Source of the DNA: Streptomyces sp. NBC_01231
Lineage (GTDB): Bacteria; Actinomycetota; Actinomycetes; Streptomycetales; Streptomycetaceae
DNA length: 64,000 bases
Assembly: GCA_035999765.1 (NCBI GenBank)
Contig: CP108521.1
Span: 9,424,001 to 9,488,000 of the forward strand
Direction: 5' to 3'
Below the pieces are notes generated by a model. It did not search any database, was not told the DNA's origin, and saw only the letters and a list, made by a program, of their open reading frames with translations. Of the stretch, positions 1 through 8,202 are shown in pieces; position 1 is the stretch's first letter, and every line of letters begins with the position of its first letter. A program made the position numbers and the translations under genes.

Positions 1-1076
1 CCGCGCCCGGCCGCGCCTGGCGCATGCCGGTCTCCCTGACGAACGTGGTTCGTGCGGCCGTCTCCGAAGTCGAGGACTACGCGCGCGTGGAGGTACGCCA
101 ACTGCCCGACGCGTCCGTCACCGGCGCGGCCGTCGCCGACCTCACCCACCTCCTCGCCGAGATCATCGAGAACGCCGCCCAGTTCTCGCCGCCCCACACC
201 CGCGTGCGGGTCACCGGCGAGCCCGTCGGCAACGGCTACGCCGTCGAGGTCGAGGACCGCGGCCTGGGCATGGGCCAGGAGACCCTGGCCGAGGCGAACC
301 GGCGTATCGAACAGTCCGAGGCCCTCGACCTGTTCGACAGCGACCGCCTCGGGCTCTTCGTGGTGAGCAGGCTCGCCGCACGGCACGACATCAAGGTGCA
401 TCTGCGAACCTCGCCCTACGGCGGCACCACCGCGGTCGTCCTGCTGCCCACCGCGCTGCTGCACGCCGGATCGACGGAACGTGCCCCTCACAGGTCGGCG
501 GACGCGGAACGGCGGGCGGAACACGAGTACGCGCGCGTGCCCGCCGCCGCCCAGCATCAGGAGTCCGTGCCCGCCTCGGCCGACCGACCCGCACTGGTCG
601 CTCCCGCACCCGCCGTGGCCCGCACCACCACGGAGCGCCGGGCCACGGCCGACGACCCACCTCCCGGGGCGGGTCGGGCCACCCCGGATTCGCGGGCCAC
701 GGCAGACAACTCACCTCCCGGAGTCACCACCTTGCGTCTGCACCGTCCTCCGGACGACCTCGACGACGGCCCCTCGGACGACGCTCACAACGGCTCCCGG
801 GACGACCCCCACGACGGCTCCCCGGAGGACCCCGACGGCCTGCCGCGCCGGGTACGCCAGGCCAGCCTCGCCCCTCAACTGCGTGAGCGGGCGGCCGAGG
901 AACCGGCGCGGGCTTCCGCCACCGGGAACGACGAGAGACGCACCCCCGAACTCGTCCGGGACCGCATGGCGGCGTACCGCGACGGATGGGCCCGCGGCGG
1001 CGGCAGGCGGCCCGGCCGCGATGCCACCCCAGATTTCACAGCGGGCAGTCACAGCAGCGAAGGAGGCCCCGCATGA
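1..1076 (+). CDS. cvnA: Conservon sensor-kinase-like protein CvnA, 5' truncated by window edge
   Basis: This is the carboxy-terminal part of the histidine-kinase-like protein that heads a Streptomyces conservon. The frame is open from the left edge, so the amino-terminal sensor and membrane part lies outside the window; the internal ATG at 24 is not the true start. The first ~150 visible residues show an HATPase_c fold: N box LLAEIIENAAQFSPP, G1 box VEDRGLGMG, then LGLFVVSRLAARHD and GGTTAVVLLP. The remaining ~190 residues are a low-complexity tail rich in Asp, Pro and Arg with degenerate repeats. The stop overlaps the next start as ATGA, so the operon is translationally coupled. From family knowledge, CvnA-D form a membrane-associated complex compared with G-protein signalling; the stimulus here is unknown. 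Confidence 0.9.
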   Translation, partial: APGRAWRMPVSLTNVVRAAVSEVEDYARVEVRQLPDASVTGAAVADLTHLLAEIIENAAQFSPPHTRVRVTGEPVGNGYAVEVEDRGLGMGQETLAEANRRIEQSEALDLFDSDRLGLFVVSRLAARHDIKVHLRTSPYGGTTAVVLLPTALLHAGSTERAPHRSADAERRAEHEYARVPAAAQHQESVPASADRPALVAPAPAVARTTTERRATADDPPPGAGRATPDSRATADNSPPGVTTLRLHRPPDDLDDGPSDDAHNGSRDDPHDGSPEDPDGLPRRVRQASLAPQLRERAAEEPARASATGNDERRTPELVRDRMAAYRDGWARGGGRRPGRDATPDFTAGSHSSEGGPA

Positions 1077-1510
1077 TCCAGGACCCGAGCACGAGAGCCG
1101 CCCAGAGGTCCGGCGAACTCGACTGGCTGCTGGACGACTTGGTGGTGCGCGTGAGCGAGGTGCGGCACGCGGTCGTCCTGTCCAACGACGGACTCGCCGT
1201 GGGCTCCTCCACCGGCCTGCACCGTGAGGACGCCGAGCACCTCGCCGCCGTGGCCTCCGGTTTCCACAGCCTGGCCAAGGGCGCGGGCCGGCACTTCGGG
1301 GCCGGAGGCGTGCGCCAGACCATGGTGGAGATGGACGACGGATTCCTGTTCGTGGCCGCCGCGGGCGACGGCTCCTGCCTTGCCGTCCTCACCGCGGTGA
1401 CGGCGGACATAGGACTGGTCGCCTACGAGATGGCACGGCTGGTCAAACGCGTCGGCGAGCACCTGTACACGGCGCCCCGCATCGGCGCCCGGCCTCCCGC
1501 CGCCGGATGA
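1073..1510 (+). CDS. cvnB: Roadblock/LC7 domain protein CvnB
   Basis: Small (145 residue) roadblock/LC7 protein, second gene of the conservon. In this family the protein is thought to act on the partner GTPase CvnD as a GAP/GEF-like subunit. Visible hallmarks are LDWLLDDLVVRVSEVRHAVV, LSNDGLAVGSS, the AEHLAAVASGFHSLAKG helix, VRQTMVEMDDGFLFVAAAG and YEMARLVKRVGEHL. The ATG at 1073 overlaps the cvnA stop (ATGA) and is preceded by GAAGGAGGC, which fixes the start. A close paralogue sits at 3221-3634. Confidence 0.93.
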   Translation: MIQDPSTRAAQRSGELDWLLDDLVVRVSEVRHAVVLSNDGLAVGSSTGLHREDAEHLAAVASGFHSLAKGAGRHFGAGGVRQTMVEMDDGFLFVAAAGDGSCLAVLTAVTADIGLVAYEMARLVKRVGEHLYTAPRIGARPPAAG

Positions 1511-1532
1511 GGCCACAAGGCGGTCCACTCAG

Positions 1533-1946
1533 ATGACCGAGGACATGACGGACGCCATGCGCGAGCAGGGCAGCCAGTGGTACGACGGCGAGGCCGGGCC
1601 CCTGGTGCGCCCTTACGCCATGACGGGCGGCCGCACCAAACCCGGCCCCACCGGGGTGCGTTTCGACCTGATCGCCCTCGTCACGCTGGACCCTGGCGCG
1701 CCCGGCTTCGAGGACGACGCCGCGCTCGGGCCGGAACACCGCGCCCTGGTCGACCTGTGCCGCACGGAGACCCAGTCGGTCGCGGAACTGGGCGCGGGCG
1801 CCGATCTGCCCGTAGGCGTGGTCAGGGTCCTCCTCGGTGACCTCCTGGAGCTCGGCCTGGTCACCGTCAGCCGTCCGGTGCCGCCCGCGCAGCTGCCTGA
1901 CGAACGAATCCTGCGCGAGGTGATCGAAGGACTGCGGGCTCTGTAG
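1533..1946 (+). CDS. cvnC: DUF742 protein CvnC
   Basis: Third conservon gene, 137 residues, DUF742 family, of unknown biochemical role but always between the roadblock protein and the GTPase. Recognisable features are LVRPYAMTGGRTKP near residue 30, LDLCRTETQSVAELGAGADLPVGVVRVLLGDL (winged-helix-like) and the family C-terminus REVIEGLRAL immediately before the stop. In most conservons the cvnD start codon overlaps this C-terminal coding sequence; here the two genes are instead separated by 96 bases that carry a second and a third copy of the cvnC 3' end (see repeat entry). An alternative in-frame ATG lies four codons downstream. Confidence 0.9.
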   Translation: MTEDMTDAMREQGSQWYDGEAGPLVRPYAMTGGRTKPGPTGVRFDLIALVTLDPGAPGFEDDAALGPEHRALVDLCRTETQSVAELGAGADLPVGVVRVLLGDLLELGLVTVSRPVPPAQLPDERILREVIEGLRAL

Positions 1947-1970
1947 ATATCGAAGGACCGCGGGCGCTGT
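1924..1970 (+). repeat. Tandem duplication of the cvnC 3' end
   Basis: The 21 bases at 1924-1944, which encode the last codons of cvnC, are repeated with two mismatches at 1950-1970 (period 26), just after the stop. A third, more diverged equivalent lies at 2029-2062, where a different frame reads REVIDGLRAL and contains the cvnD ATG at 2043. The arrangement looks like a short duplication that pushed apart two genes that ancestrally overlapped. Confidence 0.75.
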
Positions 1971-2042
1971 GGATGAAGGTTCACCACCGCCCGGACTCGT
2001 ACGACGCCGACTTGACCCGGCCCTCCCCGAGAGAAGTGATCG

Positions 2043-2648
2043 ATGGTCTCCGAGCACTCCGACGCCCAGGACGACGACACGACCGCGCTGGCGTTGAAGA
2101 TACTGGTCGCCGGCGGATTCGGCGTGGGCAAGACCACCCTGGTCGGTGCCGTCAGCGAGATCCGGCCGCTGCGCACCGAGGAACTGCTCAGCGAAGCGGG
2201 GCAGTTGGTGGACGACACCGACGGTGTGGACCAGAAGGTCACCACGACGGTCGCCATGGACTTCGGACGGATAACCATCCGCTCCGGCCTGTCTCTCTAC
2301 CTGTTCGGCACCCCCGGCCAGGACCGCTTCTGGTTCCTGTGGGACGAGTTGTCGCAGGGAGCCCTCGGCGCGGTGGTCCTCGCCGACACCCGCCGCCTGG
2401 AGGACTGCTTCCCCGCGGTGGACTACTTCGAGCACCGGCACATCCCGTTCGTGGTGGCCGTCAACTGCTTTGCCGGCGCGCGGTCCTACGGAGCCGAGGA
2501 CGTGTCGCGTGCCCTGGACCTGGACCAGGGCACACCCGTGGTCCTCTGCGACGCCCGTGACCGCGACTCGGGGAAGGAGGTGCTGATCAGGCTGGTCGAG
2601 TACGCCGGGCGGATGCACACCGCCCGGCTGCTCGACTCGGTGGGATGA
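2043..2648 (+). CDS. cvnD: Conservon small GTPase CvnD
   Basis: GTP-binding protein of 201 residues, last gene of the conservon. The P-loop is GGFGVGKTTLVG (residues ~22-33), followed by the conservon-typical switch region TTVAMDFGRITI, the G3-like LFGTPGQDRFWFLWDEL, and a G4-like VAVNCF in place of NKxD, as is usual in this family. The ATG at 2043 lies within GATCGATGGTC, the position where cvnC normally ends in related operons. The protein is expected to cycle with CvnB at the membrane and to relay the CvnA signal to unknown targets. Confidence 0.92.
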   Translation: MVSEHSDAQDDDTTALALKILVAGGFGVGKTTLVGAVSEIRPLRTEELLSEAGQLVDDTDGVDQKVTTTVAMDFGRITIRSGLSLYLFGTPGQDRFWFLWDELSQGALGAVVLADTRRLEDCFPAVDYFEHRHIPFVVAVNCFAGARSYGAEDVSRALDLDQGTPVVLCDARDRDSGKEVLIRLVEYAGRMHTARLLDSVG

Positions 2649-2655
2649 CCTGCCT

Positions 2656-2680
2656 CCGGGGGCCGACGGCCGTGCCCCGG
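2656..2680. terminator. Possible bidirectional terminator between cvnD and the convergent PPOX gene
   Basis: CCGGGG at 2656-2661 pairs with CCCCGG at 2675-2680, enclosing a small inner GCC/GGC stem. It lies in the 46-base gap between two convergent genes. There is no U tract, so the call rests on position and symmetry only. Confidence 0.4.
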
Positions 2681-2694
2681 GACGGGCGGTGTGC

Positions 2695-3123
2695 TCAGTC
2701 GGCGACGGCCCTCTGCGCCAGAACCTTGTCGATCGTGACGCGGACGAGCAGTTCGCCGGGGACGCCGTTGCGGGCGCCGAACTCCTCGGCCCGCTCCTCG
2801 CCCATGTACCGCGCCCCGATCCGGCCGGCCCAGTGCCGCACCTCGTCGAGTTCCTCGATCACCCGGGCGCGGCCCTGGAGCACCACGTAGTCGAAGGGCG
2901 GCCGGTCGTCGTCGACGCACAGCGCGACCCGGCCGTCCCGGGCCAGATTCCGCCCCTTCACCGTCGTCTTGCCGGTGTTGAACACCACCTCGTTCCCGTC
3001 GAGCAGGAACCAGATCGGTGCGATGTGCGGGCGCCCATCGGCCCGTACTGTCGACAGCTTCGCGGTGCGGGTGCCGTGCGAGACGAACTCCCGCCATTCG
3101 GTGTCGGTCATGTTCTCTGCCAT
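2695..3123 (-). CDS. PPOX-class (pyridoxamine-phosphate-oxidase-fold) F420/FMN-dependent oxidoreductase
   Basis: A 142-residue split-barrel flavoprotein of the PPOX class, the type that in actinobacteria often binds F420 (Rv1155-like). Supporting segments are RTAKLSTVRADGRPHIAPIWFLLDGNEVVFNT, ARDGRVALCVDDDRPPFDYVVLQGRARV and ARYMGEERAEEFGARNG. It is a predicted cytoplasmic reductase of unknown substrate. The ATG at 3123 is preceded by AGGAGG on the minus strand. It is convergent with cvnD and divergent from the orphan roadblock gene, with about 97 bases between the two starts. Confidence 0.85.
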   Translation of the reverse strand: MAENMTDTEWREFVSHGTRTAKLSTVRADGRPHIAPIWFLLDGNEVVFNTGKTTVKGRNLARDGRVALCVDDDRPPFDYVVLQGRARVIEELDEVRHWAGRIGARYMGEERAEEFGARNGVPGELLVRVTIDKVLAQRAVAD

Positions 3124-3220
3124 GCCCCCATCCTCCTTGCCCGGACGCCGGTCGTGGGGAAGGCTGGCGAAGAGAGATCCTCCGGCCAGGGAGGAGACGT
3201 CACACGGGGGGACGGGAACG

Positions 3221-3634
3221 ATGGCGCAGAATCAGGGACTTGGCTGGCTGCTGGACGACCTGACCGAGCGGGTGGAGCACGTACGGCACGCTCTGGTCCT
3301 GTCCAACGACGGGCTGGTGACGGGGGCCAGCACGGGCCTGCGCCGCGAGGACGCGGAGCATCTCGCCGCCGTCTGCTCCGGACTGCACAGTCTGGCCAAG
3401 GGCTCGGGACGGCACTTCGGGGCAGGCCAGGTGCGCCAGACCATGGTCGAGTTCGACGACGCGGTGCTGTTCGTCACCGCTGCGGGCACCGGCAGCTGCC
3501 TGTGTGTGTTCAGCGGCGCGGACGCGGACATCGGTCACATCGCCTACGAGATGACGCTGCTCGTCAACCGGGTCGGCGAGCACCTGGCCGTGGACGCCCG
3601 ACAGCCCGAGCGAAGCCCGGCATCAGACCTCTGA
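3221..3634 (+). CDS. Orphan roadblock/LC7 protein, paralogue of CvnB
   Basis: A 137-residue roadblock/LC7 protein that matches CvnB (1073-1510) almost position by position: WLLDDL, VRHALVLSNDGLVTGASTGL, REDAEHLAAVCSGLHSLAKG, RHFGAGQVRQTMVEFDD, AYEMTLLVNRVGEHL. It has no kinase, DUF742 or GTPase partner of its own; a PPOX gene separates it from the conservon. The ATG at 3221 is chosen because the family N-terminus begins here and GGGGGACGG lies just upstream. It may compete with or substitute for CvnB in the adjacent complex; that is inference. Confidence 0.88.
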   Translation: MAQNQGLGWLLDDLTERVEHVRHALVLSNDGLVTGASTGLRREDAEHLAAVCSGLHSLAKGSGRHFGAGQVRQTMVEFDDAVLFVTAAGTGSCLCVFSGADADIGHIAYEMTLLVNRVGEHLAVDARQPERSPASDL

Positions 3635-3759
3635 CCTGCTGTTTCGGTGTCCCCAGTGGAGTTATCCACAGGCTCGGCGGGCGGTGGTCCGGACCGGCTA
3701 CGGTTTGTGTCACGGCGAGCGCACACAGCGTGAGCACTGACTCCACGGGGAGACCGGAC

Positions 3760-4671
3760 ATGCCGACCGACACCATCACGAAGCCACGCCACCTTTCCTA
3801 TGCGCCGAGCCGCGCTGCCCGTGAACTAAGCCTGAAACGAGGCGAGTTCGACCTCGCCGTGCACCTCGGACACATCCGCACGCTGCCCGACGAAGGAGGC
3901 GGAGGCCGACGCGTCCCCCGCTCCGAGATCGAGCGGCTGCATGCGAGCGAGGACTTCCCCGACTCCTTGCGGAAGCGGGTGAAGACCGTGGGAGCCGCGG
4001 AGGGCGCGGCTGTCATGGAGGTGAGCCCCGGCCGTTTCACCCGCCTCGCCCGGCTGGGCATGGTGGCGCCGGTGACCTTCTATCTCAACCGATACCGCGC
4101 CGTGGTCTGGCTCTATCTGGCCGAAGAGCTACGGGAGTTCGCCGCCGCCGAGGCGCACATCCCGCTGCTCAACGCCCGGATGGAGGCCGGACTGCGCGAC
4201 CTGCTGGGCGAGGGCCTGGATTTGCGCCCCCGTAACTGGCGCGCACGCCACCTCGGTTTCTTGCTGCGACAGACCGAGGACCCGTGGGAGCAGGCCGGGG
4301 CGGTGGCCGCCTTCCTCGATCCCGTCCAGGTCGCGGAGATCGTCCCGGACCCCTATGAGCGCTCCCACATGAACCGTTTCCGACCCGGGCCGCCCGCCCA
4401 CGGCGTGCCGGGCTCGCCCGCCGCGCAGCTCACCGAGCGGATCATGACGGCGGAGTACCCGGACGAGATCGGCTGGTTCAGGGCCGAACTGGCGGCGGAG
4501 GTGGCGGCGGCGCGCGAGCACCGGCCCGCCCCCCGTCCCGCTCCTCGCCCCGCGCCGAAACAGCCCCATCCGGCACCGGAGCAGGCCACCGCCGTGCCCG
4601 CCGGACCACAACCGTCCCGCGGACTGATCGGCCGGCTGCTGCGCAGAAACCACCGGCCTACAGAGCTCTGA
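3760..4671 (+). CDS. DUF6397 family protein
   Basis: A 303-residue protein that matches the Streptomyces DUF6397 family as I remember it; the function is unknown. The first third resembles a helix-turn-helix/excisionase-like fold (LSYAPSRAARELSLKRGEFDLAVHLGHIRT, then RRVPRSEIERL), the middle is helical (VVWLYLAEELREFAAAEA), and the C-terminus is a Pro/Ala/Arg tail ending in GRLLRRNHR. The ATG at 3760 follows GGGGAGACC. The last 14 bases overlap the 3' end of the convergent tesB gene. The 125-base leader holds a lone DnaA-box-like TTATCCACA (3662-3670) of uncertain meaning. Confidence 0.75.
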   Translation: MPTDTITKPRHLSYAPSRAARELSLKRGEFDLAVHLGHIRTLPDEGGGGRRVPRSEIERLHASEDFPDSLRKRVKTVGAAEGAAVMEVSPGRFTRLARLGMVAPVTFYLNRYRAVVWLYLAEELREFAAAEAHIPLLNARMEAGLRDLLGEGLDLRPRNWRARHLGFLLRQTEDPWEQAGAVAAFLDPVQVAEIVPDPYERSHMNRFRPGPPAHGVPGSPAAQLTERIMTAEYPDEIGWFRAELAAEVAAAREHRPAPRPAPRPAPKQPHPAPEQATAVPAGPQPSRGLIGRLLRRNHRPTEL

Positions 4672-5524
4672 ACAAGCCCTCCTGGACGACCGACACCAGC
4701 AGCCGCCCCTCCAGGTCGTAGATCCGGCCGCGGGCCAGCCCGCGTCCACCCGTGGCGATCGGCGACTCCTGGTCGTACAGGAACCACTCGTCCGCGCGGA
4801 ACGGGCGGTGGAACCACATGGCGTGGTCCAGCGACGCCATGTCGAACCCGCGCGGACCCCACAGGGGTTCGACCGGGATGCGGACGGCGTCCAGAAGGGT
4901 CATGTCGCTGGCGTAGGTCAGCGCGCAGGTGTGCACCAGCGGATCGTCGCCCAGCGGCCCGACCGCACGCATCCACACCGCGCTGCGCGGCTCGGCGCCC
5001 TTGACCTCCTCGGACGTCCAGCGCAGCCGGTCCACATAACGGATGTCGAACGGCTGACGCCGGGCCATTCGCTCCAACTGCTCGGGCAGCGTGCCCAGAT
5101 GCTCGCGGATCTCGTCCGTGACCGTGGGCAGCGACTCCGGAGCCGGAACCTCGCGGGCCGGCGGCAGTTGGTGCTCGAAGCTCGCCTGTTCAGGTTTGTG
5201 AAAGGAGGCGGTGAGATTGAAGATCGTGCGGCCCTGCTGCACCCCGGTGACCCGACGGGTCGTGAAGGACCGCCCGTCCCGCACCCGCTCGACCTGGTAC
5301 ACGATCGGCACACCGGGCCGACCGGGACGCAGGAAGTACGCGTGCAGCGAGTGCACGGGTCGGTCGCCCTCCGTGGTGCGGCCCGCGGCGACCAGTGCCT
5401 GGCCGGCCACCTGGCCGCCGAAGACACGCTGCAGCGACTCCTGCGGGCTGCGGCCGCGGAAGATGTTGACCTCGATCTGCTCGAGGTCGAGCAGATCGAC
5501 GAGCTTCTCGGCCGGGTTCGTCAT
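4658..5524 (-). CDS. tesB: Acyl-CoA thioesterase II
   Basis: A 288-residue double-hotdog thioesterase that hydrolyses acyl-CoA to the free acid and CoA in the cytoplasm. Family features: VFGGQVAGQALVAAGRT near residue 35, HSLHAYFLRPG, the active-site region RTIFNLTASFHKPEQ, and in the second hotdog LDHAMWFHRPFRADEWFLYDQESP, with the C-terminal GRIYDLEGRLLVSVVQEGLFR. The length matches TesB (~286). The ATG at 5524 starts MTNPAEKLVDLLDLEQIE, the conserved N-terminus. It follows the helicase gene by 19 bases on the same strand and may be co-transcribed with it. Confidence 0.93.
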   Translation of the reverse strand: MTNPAEKLVDLLDLEQIEVNIFRGRSPQESLQRVFGGQVAGQALVAAGRTTEGDRPVHSLHAYFLRPGRPGVPIVYQVERVRDGRSFTTRRVTGVQQGRTIFNLTASFHKPEQASFEHQLPPAREVPAPESLPTVTDEIREHLGTLPEQLERMARRQPFDIRYVDRLRWTSEEVKGAEPRSAVWMRAVGPLGDDPLVHTCALTYASDMTLLDAVRIPVEPLWGPRGFDMASLDHAMWFHRPFRADEWFLYDQESPIATGGRGLARGRIYDLEGRLLVSVVQEGLFRAL

Positions 5525-5543
5525 GGGTGGGATTCTCCTGTGC

Positions 5544-8057
5544 TCACAGCTGTCCGACGTCGGTGACACGAACGATCGCACGGCCCTCGGCGTCGGAGGC
5601 CGTGAGGTCCACCTCCGCGCTGATGCCCCAGTCGTGATCGTCGTTCGGGTCGTCGAAGATCTGGCGGACCCGCCACAGGGCGTTCTGCGGCTCCTCCTCG
5701 ATCAGCAGCAGCTTGGGACCGCGGGCGTCGGGCCCGGTGCCGAGGTCGTCGTACTCGTCCCAGTAGTTGTCCATCGCCTCGCCCCAGGCATCGGCGTCCC
5801 ACCCGGAGTCCGCGTCCATCTCGCCGAGCTCCCCGACCTGATCCAGGGCGGCGAGTTCGACACGGCGGAACATGGCGTTGCGGACGAGGACACGGAAGGC
5901 GCGCGCGTTGGTCGTCACGGGCTTGACCTCGTCGGCCTTCTCCTGGGCCTCCTCCGCGGTCATCTCCGCCGGGTTGGCGAGCTGCTCCCACTCGTCCAGC
6001 AGGCTGGAGTCGACCTGGCGCACCATCTCGCCGAGCCACTCGATCAGATCCTGAAGGTCCTCGGACTTGAGGTCGTCCGGGACGGTGTGGTCGAGGGCCT
6101 TGTAGGCGCCGGCGAGGTAGCGCAGCACGATGCCCTCGGTGCGGGCGAGCTCGTAGAGCGACACCAACTCGGTGAAGGACATGGCCCGTTCGTACATGTC
6201 GCGGACGACGGACTTCGGGGACAGCGGATGATCGCCCACCCAGGGGTGGCTCTTGCGGTACGTGTCGTACGCGTGGAAGAGCAACTCTTCCAGGGGCTTC
6301 GGGTACGTGATGTCCTGGAGGCGCTCCATGCGCTCCTCGTACTCGACGCCGTCCGCCTTCATCGCGGCCACGGCCTCCCCACGCGCCTTGTTCTGCTGGG
6401 CGGCGAGGATCTGCCGCGGATCGTCCAGCGTCGACTCGACGACGGACACCATGTCCAGGGCGTAGGACGGCGACTCCGGGTCGAGAAGCTCGAACGCGGC
6501 GAGCGCGAAGGTGGACAGCGGCTGGTTCAGCGCGAAGTCCTGCTGCAGGTCCACCGTGAGGCGGACGATGCGGCCTTCGGCGTCCGGCTTGTCGAGCTTC
6601 TCCACGATCCCGCCGTCCAGGAGCGAGCGGTAGATGGCGATGGCGCGGCGGATGTGCCTGAGCTGCTGCTTGCGCGGCTCGTGGTTGTCTTCCAGAAGGT
6701 GCCGCATCGCCTCGAAGGCGTTGCCGGGCCGGGCGATCACCGACAGGAGCATGGTGTGCGTCACCCGGAAACGGGACGTCAGCGGCTCCGGGTCGGAGTT
6801 GATGAGCTTCTCGAAGGTGCTCTCCGTCCACCCGACGAAGCCCTCGGGCGCCTTCTTGCGGACGACCTTCCGGCGCTTCTTCGGGTCGTCGCCCGCCTTG
6901 GCGAGCGCCTTTTCGTTCTCCACCACGTGCTCGGGAGCCTGCGCGACGACGTAGCCCGCCGTGTCGAAGCCCGCCCGTCCGGCACGTCCGGCGATCTGGT
7001 GGAACTCACGGGCGCGCAGCGTGCGGACGCGAATGCCGTCGTACTTGGCCAGCGCCGTGAACAGCACGGTCCGGATCGGCACGTTGACGCCGACGCCGAG
7101 GGTGTCCGTGCCGCAGATGACCTTCAGCAGACCGGCCTGGGCGAGCTTCTCCACCAGGCGGCGGTACTTGGGCAGCATGCCGGCGTGATGGACGCCGATG
7201 CCGTGCCGCACGTACCGGGAGAGATTCCGGCCGAACTTGGTGGTGAAGCGGAAGTTGCCGATCAGGTCGGCGATCTGGTCCTTCTCCTCGCGCGTACACA
7301 TGTTGATGCTCATCAGCGCCTGCGCCCGCTCCACGGCCTGCGCCTGAGTGAAGTGCACGATGTAGACCGGCGCCTGTTTGGTGTCCAGCAGTTCGGTCAG
7401 TGTCTCCGTGAGCGGAGTGAGCCGGTACTCGTAGGACAACGGCACGGGACGGGTCGCCGAGCGGACCACGGACGTCGGCCGGCCGGTGCGCCGCGTCAGG
7501 TCCTTCTCGAACATCGCGACGTCGCCGAGGGTGGCCGACATCAGGATGAACTGCGCCTGGGGAAGCTCCAGGATCGGGATCTGCCAGGCCCAGCCGCGGT
7601 CCGTCTCCGCGTAGAAGTGGAACTCGTCCATCACGACCTGGCCGACATCCGCGTGCCGGCCGTCCCGCAGGGCGATCGAGGCGAGCACCTCGGCCGTGCA
7701 GCAGATGACCGGGGCGTCGGCGTTGACGGACGCGTCGCCGGTCAGCATTCCGACGTTCTCCGTGCCGAACATCTTGCACAGCTCGAAGAACTTCTCCGAC
7801 ACGAGCGCCTTGATCGGTGCCGTGTAGAAGGTGACCTCGTCACGGGCCAGTGCCGCGAAGTGCGCGCCGGCGGCGATCATGCTCTTGCCGGAGCCGGTGG
7901 GCGTCGACACGATCACGTTCGCACCGGAGACCACCTCTATCAGCGCCTCCTCCTGGTGCGGGTAGAGCGTGAGACCTCGCTCCTGGGCCCACGACTCGAA
8001 GGCGTCGTAGAGGGCGTCGGGGTCGGCGGTCGGCGGCAGCTGATCGATGAGGGTCAC
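5544..8057 (-). CDS. Ski2-like DEAD/DEAH-box RNA helicase with C-terminal DUF3516
   Basis: An 837-residue superfamily 2 helicase. The ATPase core occupies roughly residues 30-400: motif I STPTGSGKS, motif II DEFH, motif III LMSATL, and motif VI HQIAGRAGRAGFDT, with VICGTDTLGVGVNVPIR before it. The remaining half is the DUF3516 extension found in actinobacterial Ski2/Brr2-type helicases, rich in acidic residues at the C-terminus (WDADAWGEAMDNYWDEYDD). The substrate is probably RNA, by family, in turnover or ribosome-related processing. Full length with no disrupted motif. Confidence 0.9.
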   Translation of the reverse strand: MTLIDQLPPTADPDALYDAFESWAQERGLTLYPHQEEALIEVVSGANVIVSTPTGSGKSMIAAGAHFAALARDEVTFYTAPIKALVSEKFFELCKMFGTENVGMLTGDASVNADAPVICCTAEVLASIALRDGRHADVGQVVMDEFHFYAETDRGWAWQIPILELPQAQFILMSATLGDVAMFEKDLTRRTGRPTSVVRSATRPVPLSYEYRLTPLTETLTELLDTKQAPVYIVHFTQAQAVERAQALMSINMCTREEKDQIADLIGNFRFTTKFGRNLSRYVRHGIGVHHAGMLPKYRRLVEKLAQAGLLKVICGTDTLGVGVNVPIRTVLFTALAKYDGIRVRTLRAREFHQIAGRAGRAGFDTAGYVVAQAPEHVVENEKALAKAGDDPKKRRKVVRKKAPEGFVGWTESTFEKLINSDPEPLTSRFRVTHTMLLSVIARPGNAFEAMRHLLEDNHEPRKQQLRHIRRAIAIYRSLLDGGIVEKLDKPDAEGRIVRLTVDLQQDFALNQPLSTFALAAFELLDPESPSYALDMVSVVESTLDDPRQILAAQQNKARGEAVAAMKADGVEYEERMERLQDITYPKPLEELLFHAYDTYRKSHPWVGDHPLSPKSVVRDMYERAMSFTELVSLYELARTEGIVLRYLAGAYKALDHTVPDDLKSEDLQDLIEWLGEMVRQVDSSLLDEWEQLANPAEMTAEEAQEKADEVKPVTTNARAFRVLVRNAMFRRVELAALDQVGELGEMDADSGWDADAWGEAMDNYWDEYDDLGTGPDARGPKLLLIEEEPQNALWRVRQIFDDPNDDHDWGISAEVDLTASDAEGRAIVRVTDVGQL

Positions 8058-8202
8058 CCACCCATCTTGCCTGCCCTCCTGTCCGATGGGGGAATCGGCT
8101 GCGGGCGCGAAGATCGCGAACGCTACGCTGTGTCGCCGACGGCGTGTCAGCGCGCCGCGTCAACTGGGCAGCGGCACACGAGGAATGGGGCGGACACCGG
8201 CC

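Noticed and set aside
3662..3670. DnaA-box-like TTATCCACA before the DUF6397 gene
   Set aside because: A single box without neighbours, dnaA or dnaN is not an origin; Streptomyces boxes also prefer TTGTCCACA. Recorded only as a curiosity.
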